Shown here: one piece after another, positions 54,287 through 63,147 of the stretch
How the letters are laid out: each line of letters begins with the position of its first letter
Numbering within the stretch: position 1 is the stretch's first letter
DNA from: Edaphosphingomonas laterariae
GTDB lineage: Bacteria; Pseudomonadota; Alphaproteobacteria; Sphingomonadales; Sphingomonadaceae
DNA length: 64,000 nt
Assembly: GCF_900188165.1 (NCBI RefSeq)
Contig: NZ_FZOS01000003.1
Location: 62,001-126,000 of the forward strand
Direction of reading: 5' to 3'
Made by a program: the position numbers and the translations under genes
The notes under the pieces: model-generated
The model's database searches: none
What the model saw: only the letters and a program-made list of their open reading frames with translations
Told to the model about the DNA's origin: nothing

Positions 54287-54714
54287 ACGATACCATCCTG
54301 CGCTTCGGCTATCCCGCCACTCTGATCGCCGACTATAAGCATTGGGTGGTGCTGCTCCGCCCCGATCAACCCACGCTTGGCAGCCTGATCCTTGCCGCGA
54401 GGGGCGAGGCGCGGGCCTTCGGATCGCTGCCCGCCGCCGCTTATGCGGAGCTGGGCACGGTGACGGCCGATATCGAAGCGGCGCTGAAGCGCGCGGTGGA
54501 TTACGAAAAGATAAATTATCTCATGCTGATGATGATGGATCCTCATGTGCATTATCACGTCATTCCGCGCTATGCGGGCCAGCGCTCGGCTGAAGGGCTG
54601 ACGATCGCCGATGCCGGCTGGCCCAAGGTGCCCGCGCTGGGGGAGGCGGTGACGCCCGATGCCGATCAGCTGCGCGGGCTGGCCGGTTGGTTGAAAGGCC
54701 ATTGGCGGCGCTAA
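54283..54714 (+). CDS. HIT-family protein
   Basis: A 143-residue histidine-triad protein with HVHYHVIPRY (HxHxHxx), the catalytic site of nucleotide hydrolases and transferases. The region KHWVVLLRPDQPTLGSLIL is typical of the fold. Start overlaps the previous stop (ATGA), so a link to nucleotide products of the phosphatidyltransferase is plausible. The longer frame upstream is out of context. Confidence 0.92.
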   Translation: MNDTILRFGYPATLIADYKHWVVLLRPDQPTLGSLILAARGEARAFGSLPAAAYAELGTVTADIEAALKRAVDYEKINYLMLMMMDPHVHYHVIPRYAGQRSAEGLTIADAGWPKVPALGEAVTPDADQLRGLAGWLKGHWRR

Positions 54715-54743
54715 CCACCTGCCGATGATCGCCGGGACCGCTG

Positions 54744-55874
54744 TCAGCTGGGCGGAGCGGCGGGCGCATCGGTAAGGTCGATCACCTCGAATCCCCCGAT
54801 GGCGGTGCGCCGGTACACCAGCTGCCCCGACTGCATGATATATTTGTATTTCCGGGTGAAACGCTCGACGCGGTAGCTGCCGAGCGGGGATGTCTCCGCG
54901 TCCGCCGCGCTGCTCGCCGTGTACCGGCGCGCGCCGATCTGATCGAGCGCGGGTTGGGCCCAGCCCAGCGATCGCGAACCGCGCAGGATTTCCACCTCCG
55001 CCGTGCGACCGTCAGGGCGAATCCAGAAGCCGATATCGGCCCACTGGATCGAGCTGGTGCTGCCTAGGCCCATCGGAACGACATCGGGCCCGCCAAATCG
55101 CCGTGCGGCGGAATTGGCGGCGATAACGGCGTCCAGATCATAAGGCGGGGCTGAGACCAGCAGGGGTTTTGCGTCGCCGCTCCTCCCCAGTTCGCCGATC
55201 AGCGCGGTCACGGATGCATCATCCGCGTCCAGGGCCGCCAGCCTCAGACGCAATACGCGCAGTGCGATCCTGAAACCGGGATCGGCCGCGAGCGGGCGTT
55301 TTTCCAGTTGATCGAGCTTGCGCAGCGCCTCGCTCTTGTTGCTCCGCGCCGTCGCCAGCCAGACGACCTTCATCCCGGCAAGCATAGCGGCGCGCTGCTG
55401 TCCGGCATCGAGTGCGTCCTTTTCGAGCGAGCGATAGATGGCCGCCGCCTGCCGCCCGTTGCCTAGCTTGACCCACATGTCGCCCATCGCCGTCGTTGCG
55501 GCGATCACCGATGGATCGCCGGCGGGCAGATTGTCCCGCAACGTATCGACCTGATGGCGTACCGCGCGGCGATATTCGTCCTGATCGCCTTCGTGCAGCG
55601 TGACCGTGGCATAGGCTTCGTAAAGCGCGGCCACGGCGCGTGGCGCTTCCGCCGCATGGTCGCGATTACGCGTGATGGCGCTGGCCAGCAACTTCTTGGC
55701 GTCGACATATCGGCCATCGCGGAACTGGGCTTCGGCCAGCGCGATCGACGCCTGTGCATCGCGAAGCGGCGTGCAGCCGCCGGCCGCGCATTCGGCCTGC
55801 GCCTCGACAAGGCGTGGCCCGGTGACGATGATGTCGGCGGATTGCACCTGGAGAAGAAGCAGAAGGCCGATCAT
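54744..55874 (-). CDS. Exported TPR-like protein of unknown function
   Basis: A 376-residue protein with a short N-terminal hydrophobic start (MIGLLLLLQVQSA), repeated helical TPR-like units at about residues 40-210 (ALAEAQFRDGRYVDAKKLL, AAIYRSLEKDALDAGQQRA), and a C-terminal beta region (WADIGFWIRPDGRTAEVEILRGS) resembling TonB-C-like domains. It is probably periplasmic. The assignment is by features only. Confidence 0.75.
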   Translation of the reverse strand: MIGLLLLLQVQSADIIVTGPRLVEAQAECAAGGCTPLRDAQASIALAEAQFRDGRYVDAKKLLASAITRNRDHAAEAPRAVAALYEAYATVTLHEGDQDEYRRAVRHQVDTLRDNLPAGDPSVIAATTAMGDMWVKLGNGRQAAAIYRSLEKDALDAGQQRAAMLAGMKVVWLATARSNKSEALRKLDQLEKRPLAADPGFRIALRVLRLRLAALDADDASVTALIGELGRSGDAKPLLVSAPPYDLDAVIAANSAARRFGGPDVVPMGLGSTSSIQWADIGFWIRPDGRTAEVEILRGSRSLGWAQPALDQIGARRYTASSAADAETSPLGSYRVERFTRKYKYIMQSGQLVYRRTAIGGFEVIDLTDAPAAPPS

Positions 55875-55985
55875 CGCGCGCTCCTCTTGCGTTGCGGGGG
55901 ATTGTGCTGCGGAACCGACCGGAATTCAATATGTCGGCGGGCTCGCGGTGTGGGCGCCCGCCGTGACGCTGCCGGCAAGGGAACA

Positions 55986-56007
55986 CCCGCCGGGATGACC
56001 CGGCGGG
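55986..56007 (-). terminator. Hairpin terminator of the small 50-residue gene
   Basis: A perfect 9-bp stem CCCGCCGGG / CCCGGCGGG with a 4-base loop, 36 bases beyond the small gene on the minus strand, followed by GTGTTCCC. Confidence 0.6.
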
Positions 56008-56043
56008 CGCCTTCTCCTCCCCAGGAAAAGCTCAGGGAAGCGC

Positions 56044-56196
56044 TCAGCCGAAGCGGCCGAGGCGGTGATAGAGATTGCTGTATTTGGACGATTCCGGCTT
56101 GTCCTGAATTTCGCGCAGATAATGGTGCACGGCCTGCTTCAGGAGCTGGAAGTCCTCCGTCGAGAAGACGGGGCGGGCGCGGGTCGGTTCGGTCAT
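56044..56196 (-). CDS. Small 50-residue protein
   Basis: A 50-residue frame beginning MTEPTRARPVFSTEDF and ending YHRLGRFG. AAGGAGA lies 7 bases before the ATG and a strong hairpin follows the stop, so it has the signals of a real gene. The protein is helical and charged with no membrane segment. I recognise no family. It lies divergent from the XRE regulator gene, with a 248-bp AT-richer region between them. Confidence 0.75.
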   Translation of the reverse strand: MTEPTRARPVFSTEDFQLLKQAVHHYLREIQDKPESSKYSNLYHRLGRFG

Positions 56197-56444
56197 CGTT
56201 CGTCTCCTTCCATTGGCATCATGCGGCGGCGGGCGGTGTCGGTGATCGCGGCCGTTGCGGGTTCCGCGATTGTTGTTTTCTTACAAGCCCAGAGAACCGC
56301 GATGCGCTGTCCTTGCCTGTGATTTGCCGACAATGCCGGCGGATGGCGATGGAGAGGGCGTGGATTATCGTGTGATGGCGTGGACAGCGCGTTACAGTTT
56401 GAAGTAATGTTGTATGGATATTTACTAGCAGGGGCGGTGCTTGC

Positions 56445-57833
56445 ATGGCCGAAAGGAAGATTTTCGCCGGGCATGCGGTGCGCCGGCTGCGCCGGGGCAC
56501 GGGGCTGACGCAGGCGGCGATGGCCGAGGCGCTCGACATTTCCGCCAGCTATCTGAACCTGATCGAGCGCAACCAGCGGCCGCTGACGGCGGCGCTGATG
56601 CTGAAGCTCGGCGAGCGTTTCGACATGGATCCGCGTCTGCTCGCGGCCGATGAGCCGGGGGGCGGGGCGGATGCGATCCGGCGGCGGCTGGCCGATCCCC
56701 TGTTCGCCGACATCGGTGTCGATCGCGCGGAAGTGGAGGAATGGCTGGCGGCGGCGCCGGGCGGCGCGGAGGCCTTCGCCCGCGCGTTCGATCGCTTGCG
56801 CGACGGAGCGGCCACGCCCGTCTCCGACGAGGATGGCGCGATCGCGGCGGTGCGCCGGGAAACCGAGCGATGGCGCAACCATTATCCCGATCTCGATGCT
56901 GCGGCCGAGGCGCTGGCCGACGAATTGCGGCTGGGCAATGCCGATCTCTATGGCGCGATCGCCGAACGGCTGCGGGTGAAGCACCAGCTGGCCATCCGCA
57001 TCCTGCCCGTGGACGCGATGCCCGATCGGCTGCGGCGCCTGGATTATCACGCCCGCCAGATCCAGCTTTCCGAAATGCTCGACCCCGCATCGCGAACCTT
57101 TCAGGCGGCGTTTCAGCTGGCGCAGATCGAGGCGCGGGGTGAGATCGAGGCATTGGTGGCGGGGGCGGCCTTTGGCGAGCGCACGGCGGAGCGACTGTTC
57201 CGGCGCACCGTCACCTCCTATTTCGCGGCGGCGCTGATGATGCCTTATGGCCGGTTCCTGCGCGCGTGCGAGGCGACCGGCTATGATCTGGAACTGTTGC
57301 AGCGCCGCTTCAATGCCGGTTTCGAGATGGTGGCGCACCGGCTGACGACGTTGCAGCGCGTGGGCGCACGCGGATTGCCCTTCTTCATGGTGCGCGTGGA
57401 TCGGGCCGGGCAGGCATCGAAACGCTATGCCGGCGCTTCGGCATCGCCGCTCGCCACGGCGGCGGGGCGGTGCCCGCTGTGGCGCGTCCACCACGCCTTC
57501 GACCGGCCGGGCGAAATCGTGCGGCAATTGGTGGTGCTGGAGGATGGCAGCCGCTGGTTCACATTGTCGCGCACGGTGCAGTCGCAGGTGCGATCGCCGA
57601 ACGGCATCCGCGCCGAATTCGCGATCGGCCTGGGGCTCGCCGCGCAGAATGCGGCGGTGCTGCACCATGCGCGGGGGATGGATCTGGAGGGCGAGGGCAT
57701 GCCGGTGGGGCTGGGTTGCCGCCGCTGCATGCGCGCCGATTGCCCGCAGCGGGCCGAGCCGCCGATGGGCCGCGTCCTGCTGCTCAACGATCGGGAGCGC
57801 GGATTGACGCCCTTCACCTTTGGCGGCGATTGA
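56445..57833 (+). CDS. XRE-family regulator with ImmA-like and ScfR-type domains
   Basis: A 462-residue regulator with an N-terminal helix-turn-helix (LTQAAMAEALDISASYLNLIERNQRPL, about residues 21-47), a central IrrE-N-like region (RLDYHARQIQLSEML; FQAAFQLAQIEAR) whose HExxH is degraded, and a C-terminal DUF2083-like domain with four cysteines (CRRCMRADCPQ). This matches the short-chain acyl-CoA-responsive RamB/ScfR group, which controls propionate or acetate use. No target operon is adjacent. Confidence 0.85.
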   Translation: MAERKIFAGHAVRRLRRGTGLTQAAMAEALDISASYLNLIERNQRPLTAALMLKLGERFDMDPRLLAADEPGGGADAIRRRLADPLFADIGVDRAEVEEWLAAAPGGAEAFARAFDRLRDGAATPVSDEDGAIAAVRRETERWRNHYPDLDAAAEALADELRLGNADLYGAIAERLRVKHQLAIRILPVDAMPDRLRRLDYHARQIQLSEMLDPASRTFQAAFQLAQIEARGEIEALVAGAAFGERTAERLFRRTVTSYFAAALMMPYGRFLRACEATGYDLELLQRRFNAGFEMVAHRLTTLQRVGARGLPFFMVRVDRAGQASKRYAGASASPLATAAGRCPLWRVHHAFDRPGEIVRQLVVLEDGSRWFTLSRTVQSQVRSPNGIRAEFAIGLGLAAQNAAVLHHARGMDLEGEGMPVGLGCRRCMRADCPQRAEPPMGRVLLLNDRERGLTPFTFGGD

Positions 57834-57855
57834 GGGCGGTGGAGCTTAAGGCCGG

Positions 57856-58137
57856 TCAGCGCCAGTTGGGCTGCATCACCACCATCATCAGCACGAAGCC
57901 GAGATAGAGCAGGCCGGGCAAGGCGGGGATAAGGACGGTGAGTGTCGCCGCCGTTTCGCTGTGGCGCCGCTTGAACCACAAGGCGACGCCCAGCGCAGCA
58001 AGCGCCGCGACAATCAGGGTGATCCACGGCCCGATATTCGCGCCCGCCCCCGATCGATCGCCAAGGCCGATGGCGAGGATGAGCAGCAGCACGGCCGCCA
58101 ACACCGCATCGAATGCGAAGAGCAACCAGAAAGCCAT
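57856..58137 (-). CDS. Small three-helix membrane protein
   Basis: A 93-residue hydrophobic protein with segments at about residues 4-25, 36-55 and 68-87 and few charges. No family recognised. It converges with the XRE/ScfR gene and lies upstream-facing beside the guanylyltransferase gene, with a gap of about 60 bases. Confidence 0.65.
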   Translation of the reverse strand: MAFWLLFAFDAVLAAVLLLILAIGLGDRSGAGANIGPWITLIVAALAALGVALWFKRRHSETAATLTVLIPALPGLLYLGFVLMMVVMQPNWR

Positions 58138-58198
58138 GGCCGGAGGGTAGCATTCCGACGCACATTCGCAAACCGGCAGCGCAGGCTTGTCGGGTGGG

Positions 58199-59284
58199 TC
58201 AGCGCACCTGATCGAGCGTGGAATGGCGCAGCCGCTTCAGTTCATCGACGATCCGGCGCACATCCTGGCTGGCACCGCGCGGCAGGACGAGCACGGCATC
58301 GCCGGTCGCCACCACGATCAGATCGCTGACGCCAACGGCGGCGACCAGCGGTCCGTCGCTGCGGATCAGGCAATTGTTGGTGTCGAGCGCGATCACCTCG
58401 CCCTGATGGCAGTTGCCGGCATCGTCCGGGCCGGTGATGGCGTGCAGCGCATCCCAGCTGCCGACATCGGACCAGCCCATTTCGACGGGCACGACGGCGA
58501 CCTGATCGGCCTTTTCCATCACGGCATAGTCGATCGAATCGGCGGGGGAGGCGGTGAAGGCGATCTTGTCCGGATGGATGCGCGCGCCGTCGCGGTCCGC
58601 CGCCGCCATGGCGGCCCCGGTTGCGGACGCGATATCCGGCGCGAAACGCCTGAGCGCGGCGAGATAGGCGCCCGCGCGGAACATGAAGATGCCACCGTTC
58701 CAGACATAGCGGCCATCGGCGAGATAGCTTTGCGCGGTCGCAAGATCGGGCTTTTCGACGAAGCGATCGACCTTGTGGGCGCCCGGCGCGATCTCGGCCC
58801 CTTCGCGGATATAGCCATAGCCGGTTTCTGGCGCGTCGGGCGCGATGCCGAACGTCGCCATCCAGCCCTGTTCGACGAGCGGGAGCGCCGTGGTGACGGC
58901 GCGGTGGAATGCCGCGACGTCGGCGATCACATGGTCGCTCGGCATCACCAGCAGGATGGTTTCCGGCGGGACGGCCAGCGCGGCAAGCGCGATCGCCGGG
59001 GCAGTGTTGCGCCCGGTGGGTTCGAGGATCAGCGCGTCGGCCGGCGCGCCGATATTGACAAGTTGTCGTTCGATCTCGTCCGCATGGGCAGCGTTTGCCA
59101 CCACCAGCGGCGGGCTGAAATGCGCTGCGTCGCTCGTCCGTGCCGCCGTCAATTGCAGCATCGAACGATCGTCGGTCAGGCTGAGCAATTGCTTGGGGCG
59201 CATCGTGCGCGACATCGGCCAAAGCCGCGTGCCCGCGCCGCCGGAGAGGATGACGGGCGTTATCTTGGTCCCGGGCGTGTCCAT
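58199..59284 (-). CDS. Mannose-1-phosphate guanylyltransferase
   Basis: A 361-residue nucleotidyltransferase making GDP-mannose from mannose-1-phosphate and GTP. The signature is ILSGGAGTRLWPMSR with PKQLLSL, and the sugar-binding FVEKPD and NGGIFMFRAG segments follow. It lacks the C-terminal isomerase domain of bifunctional ManC/AlgA. The ATG at 59284 is preceded by AAGGAGG. GDP-mannose would feed exopolysaccharide, which fits the neighbouring prsK-prsR. Confidence 0.95.
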   Translation of the reverse strand: MDTPGTKITPVILSGGAGTRLWPMSRTMRPKQLLSLTDDRSMLQLTAARTSDAAHFSPPLVVANAAHADEIERQLVNIGAPADALILEPTGRNTAPAIALAALAVPPETILLVMPSDHVIADVAAFHRAVTTALPLVEQGWMATFGIAPDAPETGYGYIREGAEIAPGAHKVDRFVEKPDLATAQSYLADGRYVWNGGIFMFRAGAYLAALRRFAPDIASATGAAMAAADRDGARIHPDKIAFTASPADSIDYAVMEKADQVAVVPVEMGWSDVGSWDALHAITGPDDAGNCHQGEVIALDTNNCLIRSDGPLVAAVGVSDLIVVATGDAVLVLPRGASQDVRRIVDELKRLRHSTLDQVR

Positions 59285-59593
59285 GATCCTCCTTGGGGCG
59301 GCGCTGTCCTGCATCCGATCGCCATGCTGTGATGCCATCTCACAATGATCGGATCATCCTTAAAATCCGTGATCTACGCCATGGTTTCAGAAAATTTTTG
59401 TAAATATCGGCGACACTATGAATGTCGAAGATTTTTACGGTTTGGCGGGGCGGACGGACATGAACAATGCCGTGATTGCAAGCGCTTTGCCGTTTTCGTG
59501 GCCTCATGCTGCGATAAAGCGGGCATTTCGTGCGCTTTTCGTTATTGTCCCGGCTGTTCCAGATAGGGGCAGGGCCGCTCGGGGGGGCAGGTA
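59285..59593. other. 309-bp divergent promoter region (guanylyltransferase / prsK)
   Basis: It is AT-rich around 59345-59440 and contains a perfect palindrome ATGATC-G-GATCAT at 59345-59357, about 60 bases before the guanylyltransferase start. No clear sigma-54 -24/-12 pair was seen. A run of seven G bases lies next to the prsK start. Open frames across it have no gene features. Confidence 0.5.
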
Positions 59594-61687
59594 GTGAATA
59601 GTGACGCGATAGGCGTCTGGAGCCACGCGCTGGCGGCTATCCTGTTCGCCGCGCTGGCGCTGTGGCAGGTGCAGCGGCCCAAGGGCGGCATGCAGCGCAG
59701 GACGCTGGCGCTGGCGTTCGCGATGACGGCTGCCTGGGCGGTGACGGTGATGCTGGCCGGCCCCGGATCGCTGCCCGGCCGGATCGGCGAAACCGGGCGC
59801 AACCTGGCCTGGCTGGGCTTCATGTTCGGGCTGCTGCGGCAGGGGACGGGAAGCTCGACCCGATCGACGATCGTCGCGCTTTATTCGGTGCTGGCGGTGG
59901 TCGGCCTCGGACAGATCCTTGTCGATGTCGTCGCCAGCTATGCCGCGCCGGGCGACCGGCGCGGGCTGGAGGCACTGTTCTTCGCGATCCTGCTGCTGCG
60001 CATGACCTTTGCGGTGGGCGCGCTGGTGCTGGTCCACAATCTCTACACCGCCGCCACGCCGGATGCGCGCTGGGGCATCCGGCTGCCGATGATCGCGCTC
60101 GCGTCGATGTGGGTCTATGATCTCAACCTCTACACCGTCGCCTATCTGGGCCATAGCTGGCCGATCGCGCTCTATGCCGGGCGCGGCATCATCATGGTGC
60201 TGCTGACCCCGCTTTTCGGCCTGGCGAGCCGGCGCAACACGCGCTGGCGGATGCGGATATCGCGCACCGTGACCTTCCAGTCGCTGTCGCTGATGGCGAT
60301 CGGTTTCTACCTGATCGCGATGGTGATCGTTGCCCGCGCGATCGAACTGATCGGCGGCGATTACACGCAGGTCGCGCAGGTGACGGTGGTTTTCGGCATG
60401 TCCGTCGCCGCGCTCGCCTTTCTGCCGGTCGGCCGTATCCGGGCCTGGCTGAAGGTGAAGGTGGCCAAGCACCTGTTCCAGCATCGTTATGATTATCGCG
60501 TGGAATGGATGCGGTTCACCGACACGATCGGCCGGCCGGACGAGGGCGCCGATCCGCTCGACGTGCGCGTGATCCAGGCGATCGCCGACATCATGGAATC
60601 GCAGGGCGGCTTGCTTTTGACACCCGATGGCAGCGGCGGGCTGATGCTTTCTGCCCAGTGGAACTGGCCGCTGGCGGACGTGCCCACGGTCGCCGCCGAC
60701 GCCGCCTTCGTGCGCCTTGTGGAAGCCACGGGCCGCATTCTCGAATTCGATGCCGTGCGCCGCGACGAGGATGAGATCGGCGCCGATACCACGCCGGGGT
60801 GGATCGTCGCCGAACAGCGCGCCTGGGCCGGCGTGCCGCTGATCCACTATGACCAGTTGGTCGGCCTCGTTCTGCTGGCGCGACCGCGCGTCGATCGTGG
60901 CCTCGACTGGGAGGATTTCGATCTGCTGCGCGTCGCCGGCCGGCAGGTGGCGAGCTATCTGGCAGAAGCGCGCGGACAGGAGGCGCTCAATGAATCCCGC
61001 CGGTTTGACGAATTCAACCGGCGCTTCGCCTTCATCATGCACGACATCAAGAATCTGGTCAGCCAGCTCAGCCTGCTGACCCGCAATGCCGAGCGCCACG
61101 CCGACAACCCGGATTTCCGGGCGGACATGATCGCGACCCTGCACAGCTCGACCGCGAAGATGAACGATCTCCTCGCCCGCCTGTCGCAACACAATACCGG
61201 CCGCCCGGCCGAGCCCCGCCCGGTCGTGCTGAAAGCCATCGCCGATACCGTCGCGGCGGCGCGCAACAAGCTGCACCCGGTGCGCGTCGATGGCGGCACC
61301 GATGTCATCGCGTCGGCCGATCCGCCCCGGCTGGAACAGGCGATCGGGCATCTTGTGCAAAATGCCATCGATGTCAGCCCGCCGGGGGAAGCCGTGTGGC
61401 TGCATGTCGAGCGGCGCGGGCTGGAGGCCGTGATCTCCATCGTCGATCGTGGGGAGGGCATGTCCGCCGAATTCATCCGCAACCGGCTCTATCGGCCCTT
61501 CGCTTCCACCAAGCCGGGCGGCTTCGGCATCGGCGCGTTCGAGGCGCGCAGCCTGATCGCGGCGATGGGCGGGCGGCTGGAGGTGGAAAGCCGCGAGGGC
61601 GCGGGCACCCGCTTTTCGATCATCCTGCCAGTGACCCAGATCACGGCGGATGCTGAGCGATTCGTTAATGCGTTGACCCCATCATGA
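59594..61687 (+). CDS. prsK: XrtA/PEP-CTERM-type sensor histidine kinase
   Basis: A 697-residue kinase. Residues 1-280 carry about eight hydrophobic helices, followed by a GAF-like domain and a transmitter with the phospho-histidine in FAFIMHDIKNLVSQLSLL, an N box LVQNAIDVSP, and G boxes VDRGEGMSAEF and KPGGFGIGAFEAR. The architecture is that of PrsK, partner of the sigma-54 regulator encoded next. GTG start with a G-rich ribosome site; the end overlaps prsR by four bases. Confidence 0.93.
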   Translation: MNSDAIGVWSHALAAILFAALALWQVQRPKGGMQRRTLALAFAMTAAWAVTVMLAGPGSLPGRIGETGRNLAWLGFMFGLLRQGTGSSTRSTIVALYSVLAVVGLGQILVDVVASYAAPGDRRGLEALFFAILLLRMTFAVGALVLVHNLYTAATPDARWGIRLPMIALASMWVYDLNLYTVAYLGHSWPIALYAGRGIIMVLLTPLFGLASRRNTRWRMRISRTVTFQSLSLMAIGFYLIAMVIVARAIELIGGDYTQVAQVTVVFGMSVAALAFLPVGRIRAWLKVKVAKHLFQHRYDYRVEWMRFTDTIGRPDEGADPLDVRVIQAIADIMESQGGLLLTPDGSGGLMLSAQWNWPLADVPTVAADAAFVRLVEATGRILEFDAVRRDEDEIGADTTPGWIVAEQRAWAGVPLIHYDQLVGLVLLARPRVDRGLDWEDFDLLRVAGRQVASYLAEARGQEALNESRRFDEFNRRFAFIMHDIKNLVSQLSLLTRNAERHADNPDFRADMIATLHSSTAKMNDLLARLSQHNTGRPAEPRPVVLKAIADTVAAARNKLHPVRVDGGTDVIASADPPRLEQAIGHLVQNAIDVSPPGEAVWLHVERRGLEAVISIVDRGEGMSAEFIRNRLYRPFASTKPGGFGIGAFEARSLIAAMGGRLEVESREGAGTRFSIILPVTQITADAERFVNALTPS

Positions 61688-63051
61688 GCCAGATGACCGA
61701 AAAACCCCGCCTCCTGATCGTCGAGGACGATGAAGGCCTGCAGCGGCAGCTCCGCTGGGCCTATGAGGATTATGACGTGATCGTCGCCAGCGACCGTGTC
61801 GGCGCGATCGACGCTTTGCGCGCAACCGAGCCTGCCGTCGTGACGCTCGATCTCGGCCTGCCGCCCGATCCCGACGGCGTGACCGAGGGCTTTGCGACGC
61901 TGGAGGAGATCCTGCGGCTCAAGCCCGATACCAAGGTGATCGTGGCGTCGGGCCATGGCGCGCGTGAAAGCGCGCTGCGGGCGATCGCGTCCGGCGCCTA
62001 TGATTTCTACCAGAAGCCCGTCGATATCGACACGCTGGGCCTGATCGTCGCGCGGGCATTCCACCTGCACGCCATCGAGGCGGAAAATGCCCGGCTGGCG
62101 GCCGCCGGTTCGGGTGGCGAGACGGTGCTGGGCAGCATCGTTACCGCCGCGCCGGAAATGCTGAAGGTCGCCCGCACGATCGAGCGCGTGGCCAATGCCA
62201 ATGTTTCGGTGATGTTGCTGGGCGCGAGCGGCACCGGCAAGGAATTGCTGGCGCGCGGGCTGCACAATGCCAGCGGGCGGGCCAAGGGCGCGTTCGTCGC
62301 GATCAACTGCGCGGCGATCCCGGAAAACCTGCTCGAAGCCGAGCTGTTCGGCTATGAAAAGGGCGCCTTCACCGGCGCGGTGAAGACCACCGAAGGCAAG
62401 ATCGAGCTGGCCGAAGGCGGCACGCTGTTCCTGGACGAAGTGGGCGATATTCCGCTGCCGCTGCAGGTGAAGCTGCTGCGCTTCCTGCAGGAACGCGTGA
62501 TCGAACGCATCGGCAGCCGCCGCGCCATTCCGGTCGACACGCGCATCGTCTGCGCGACGCACCAGGATCTGGAGGCGATGATCGCCGCCGGCAGCTTCCG
62601 CGAGGATCTCTATTACCGGCTGGCCGAAATCGTGGTCCGCATCCCCACTTTGGCCGAACGCCATGGTGACGCGACCCTGCTCGGCAAGCATTTCCTGACG
62701 CGCTTCGCCAAGGAGATGAACCCGGCGGTGAAGGGCTTTGCGCCCGATGCGCTGGCTGCGATCAACGACTGGGCATGGCCGGGCAATGTCCGCGAGCTGG
62801 AAAACCGCCTGAAGCGTGCGGTGATCATGGCCGAGGGCAAGCTGGTGACAGCCGCCGACCTCGATCTCGACCTGAGCAGCGAGGGCGCGGAGCTGATCAA
62901 TTTGAAGGCCGCGCGCGAAATGGCGGATCGTCGCGCCATCCGGCAGGCGCTGGCCCGCACCGAAGGCAATATCTCCAACGCGGCCAAATTGCTGGGGATC
63001 AGCCGGCCGACGCTTTACGACCTGTTCAAGCAGTACGACCTGCAGGCCTGA
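61684..63051 (+). CDS. prsR: Sigma-54-dependent response regulator, PEP-CTERM-box type
   Basis: A 455-residue activator: receiver domain with LDLGLPP phospho-site, AAA+ domain with Walker A GASGTGKE and the GAFTGA loop that contacts sigma-54, and a C-terminal Fis-type helix-turn-helix (GNISNAAKLLGISRPTLYDLFKQY). It pairs with the upstream kinase to switch on exopolysaccharide and PEP-CTERM genes. The start overlaps prsK (ATGA). The ring of target genes is outside the window. Confidence 0.95.
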   Translation: MSQMTEKPRLLIVEDDEGLQRQLRWAYEDYDVIVASDRVGAIDALRATEPAVVTLDLGLPPDPDGVTEGFATLEEILRLKPDTKVIVASGHGARESALRAIASGAYDFYQKPVDIDTLGLIVARAFHLHAIEAENARLAAAGSGGETVLGSIVTAAPEMLKVARTIERVANANVSVMLLGASGTGKELLARGLHNASGRAKGAFVAINCAAIPENLLEAELFGYEKGAFTGAVKTTEGKIELAEGGTLFLDEVGDIPLPLQVKLLRFLQERVIERIGSRRAIPVDTRIVCATHQDLEAMIAAGSFREDLYYRLAEIVVRIPTLAERHGDATLLGKHFLTRFAKEMNPAVKGFAPDALAAINDWAWPGNVRELENRLKRAVIMAEGKLVTAADLDLDLSSEGAELINLKAAREMADRRAIRQALARTEGNISNAAKLLGISRPTLYDLFKQYDLQA

Positions 63052-63106
63052 CCACTCACATCATTCGGCGAAAGCCGGGGCCGCGATTGTGTGCTGGATT
63101 ACCGCA

Positions 63107-63134
63107 CGAGATGCCGGCCTTTGCCGGCATCTCG
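63107..63134. terminator. Bidirectional hairpin between prsR and gcrA
   Basis: A perfect 11-bp stem CGAGATGCCGG / CCGGCATCTCG with loop CCTTTG lies in the 96-base gap between the convergent genes. Confidence 0.7.
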
Positions 63135-63147
63135 CGGGAGACGCGCG

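Noticed and set aside
59504-61405. 633-codon frame on the minus strand opposite prsK
   Set aside because: The plus strand encodes a complete histidine kinase with all motifs. The antisense frame is rich in H, R, Q and D, as expected from complement codons.
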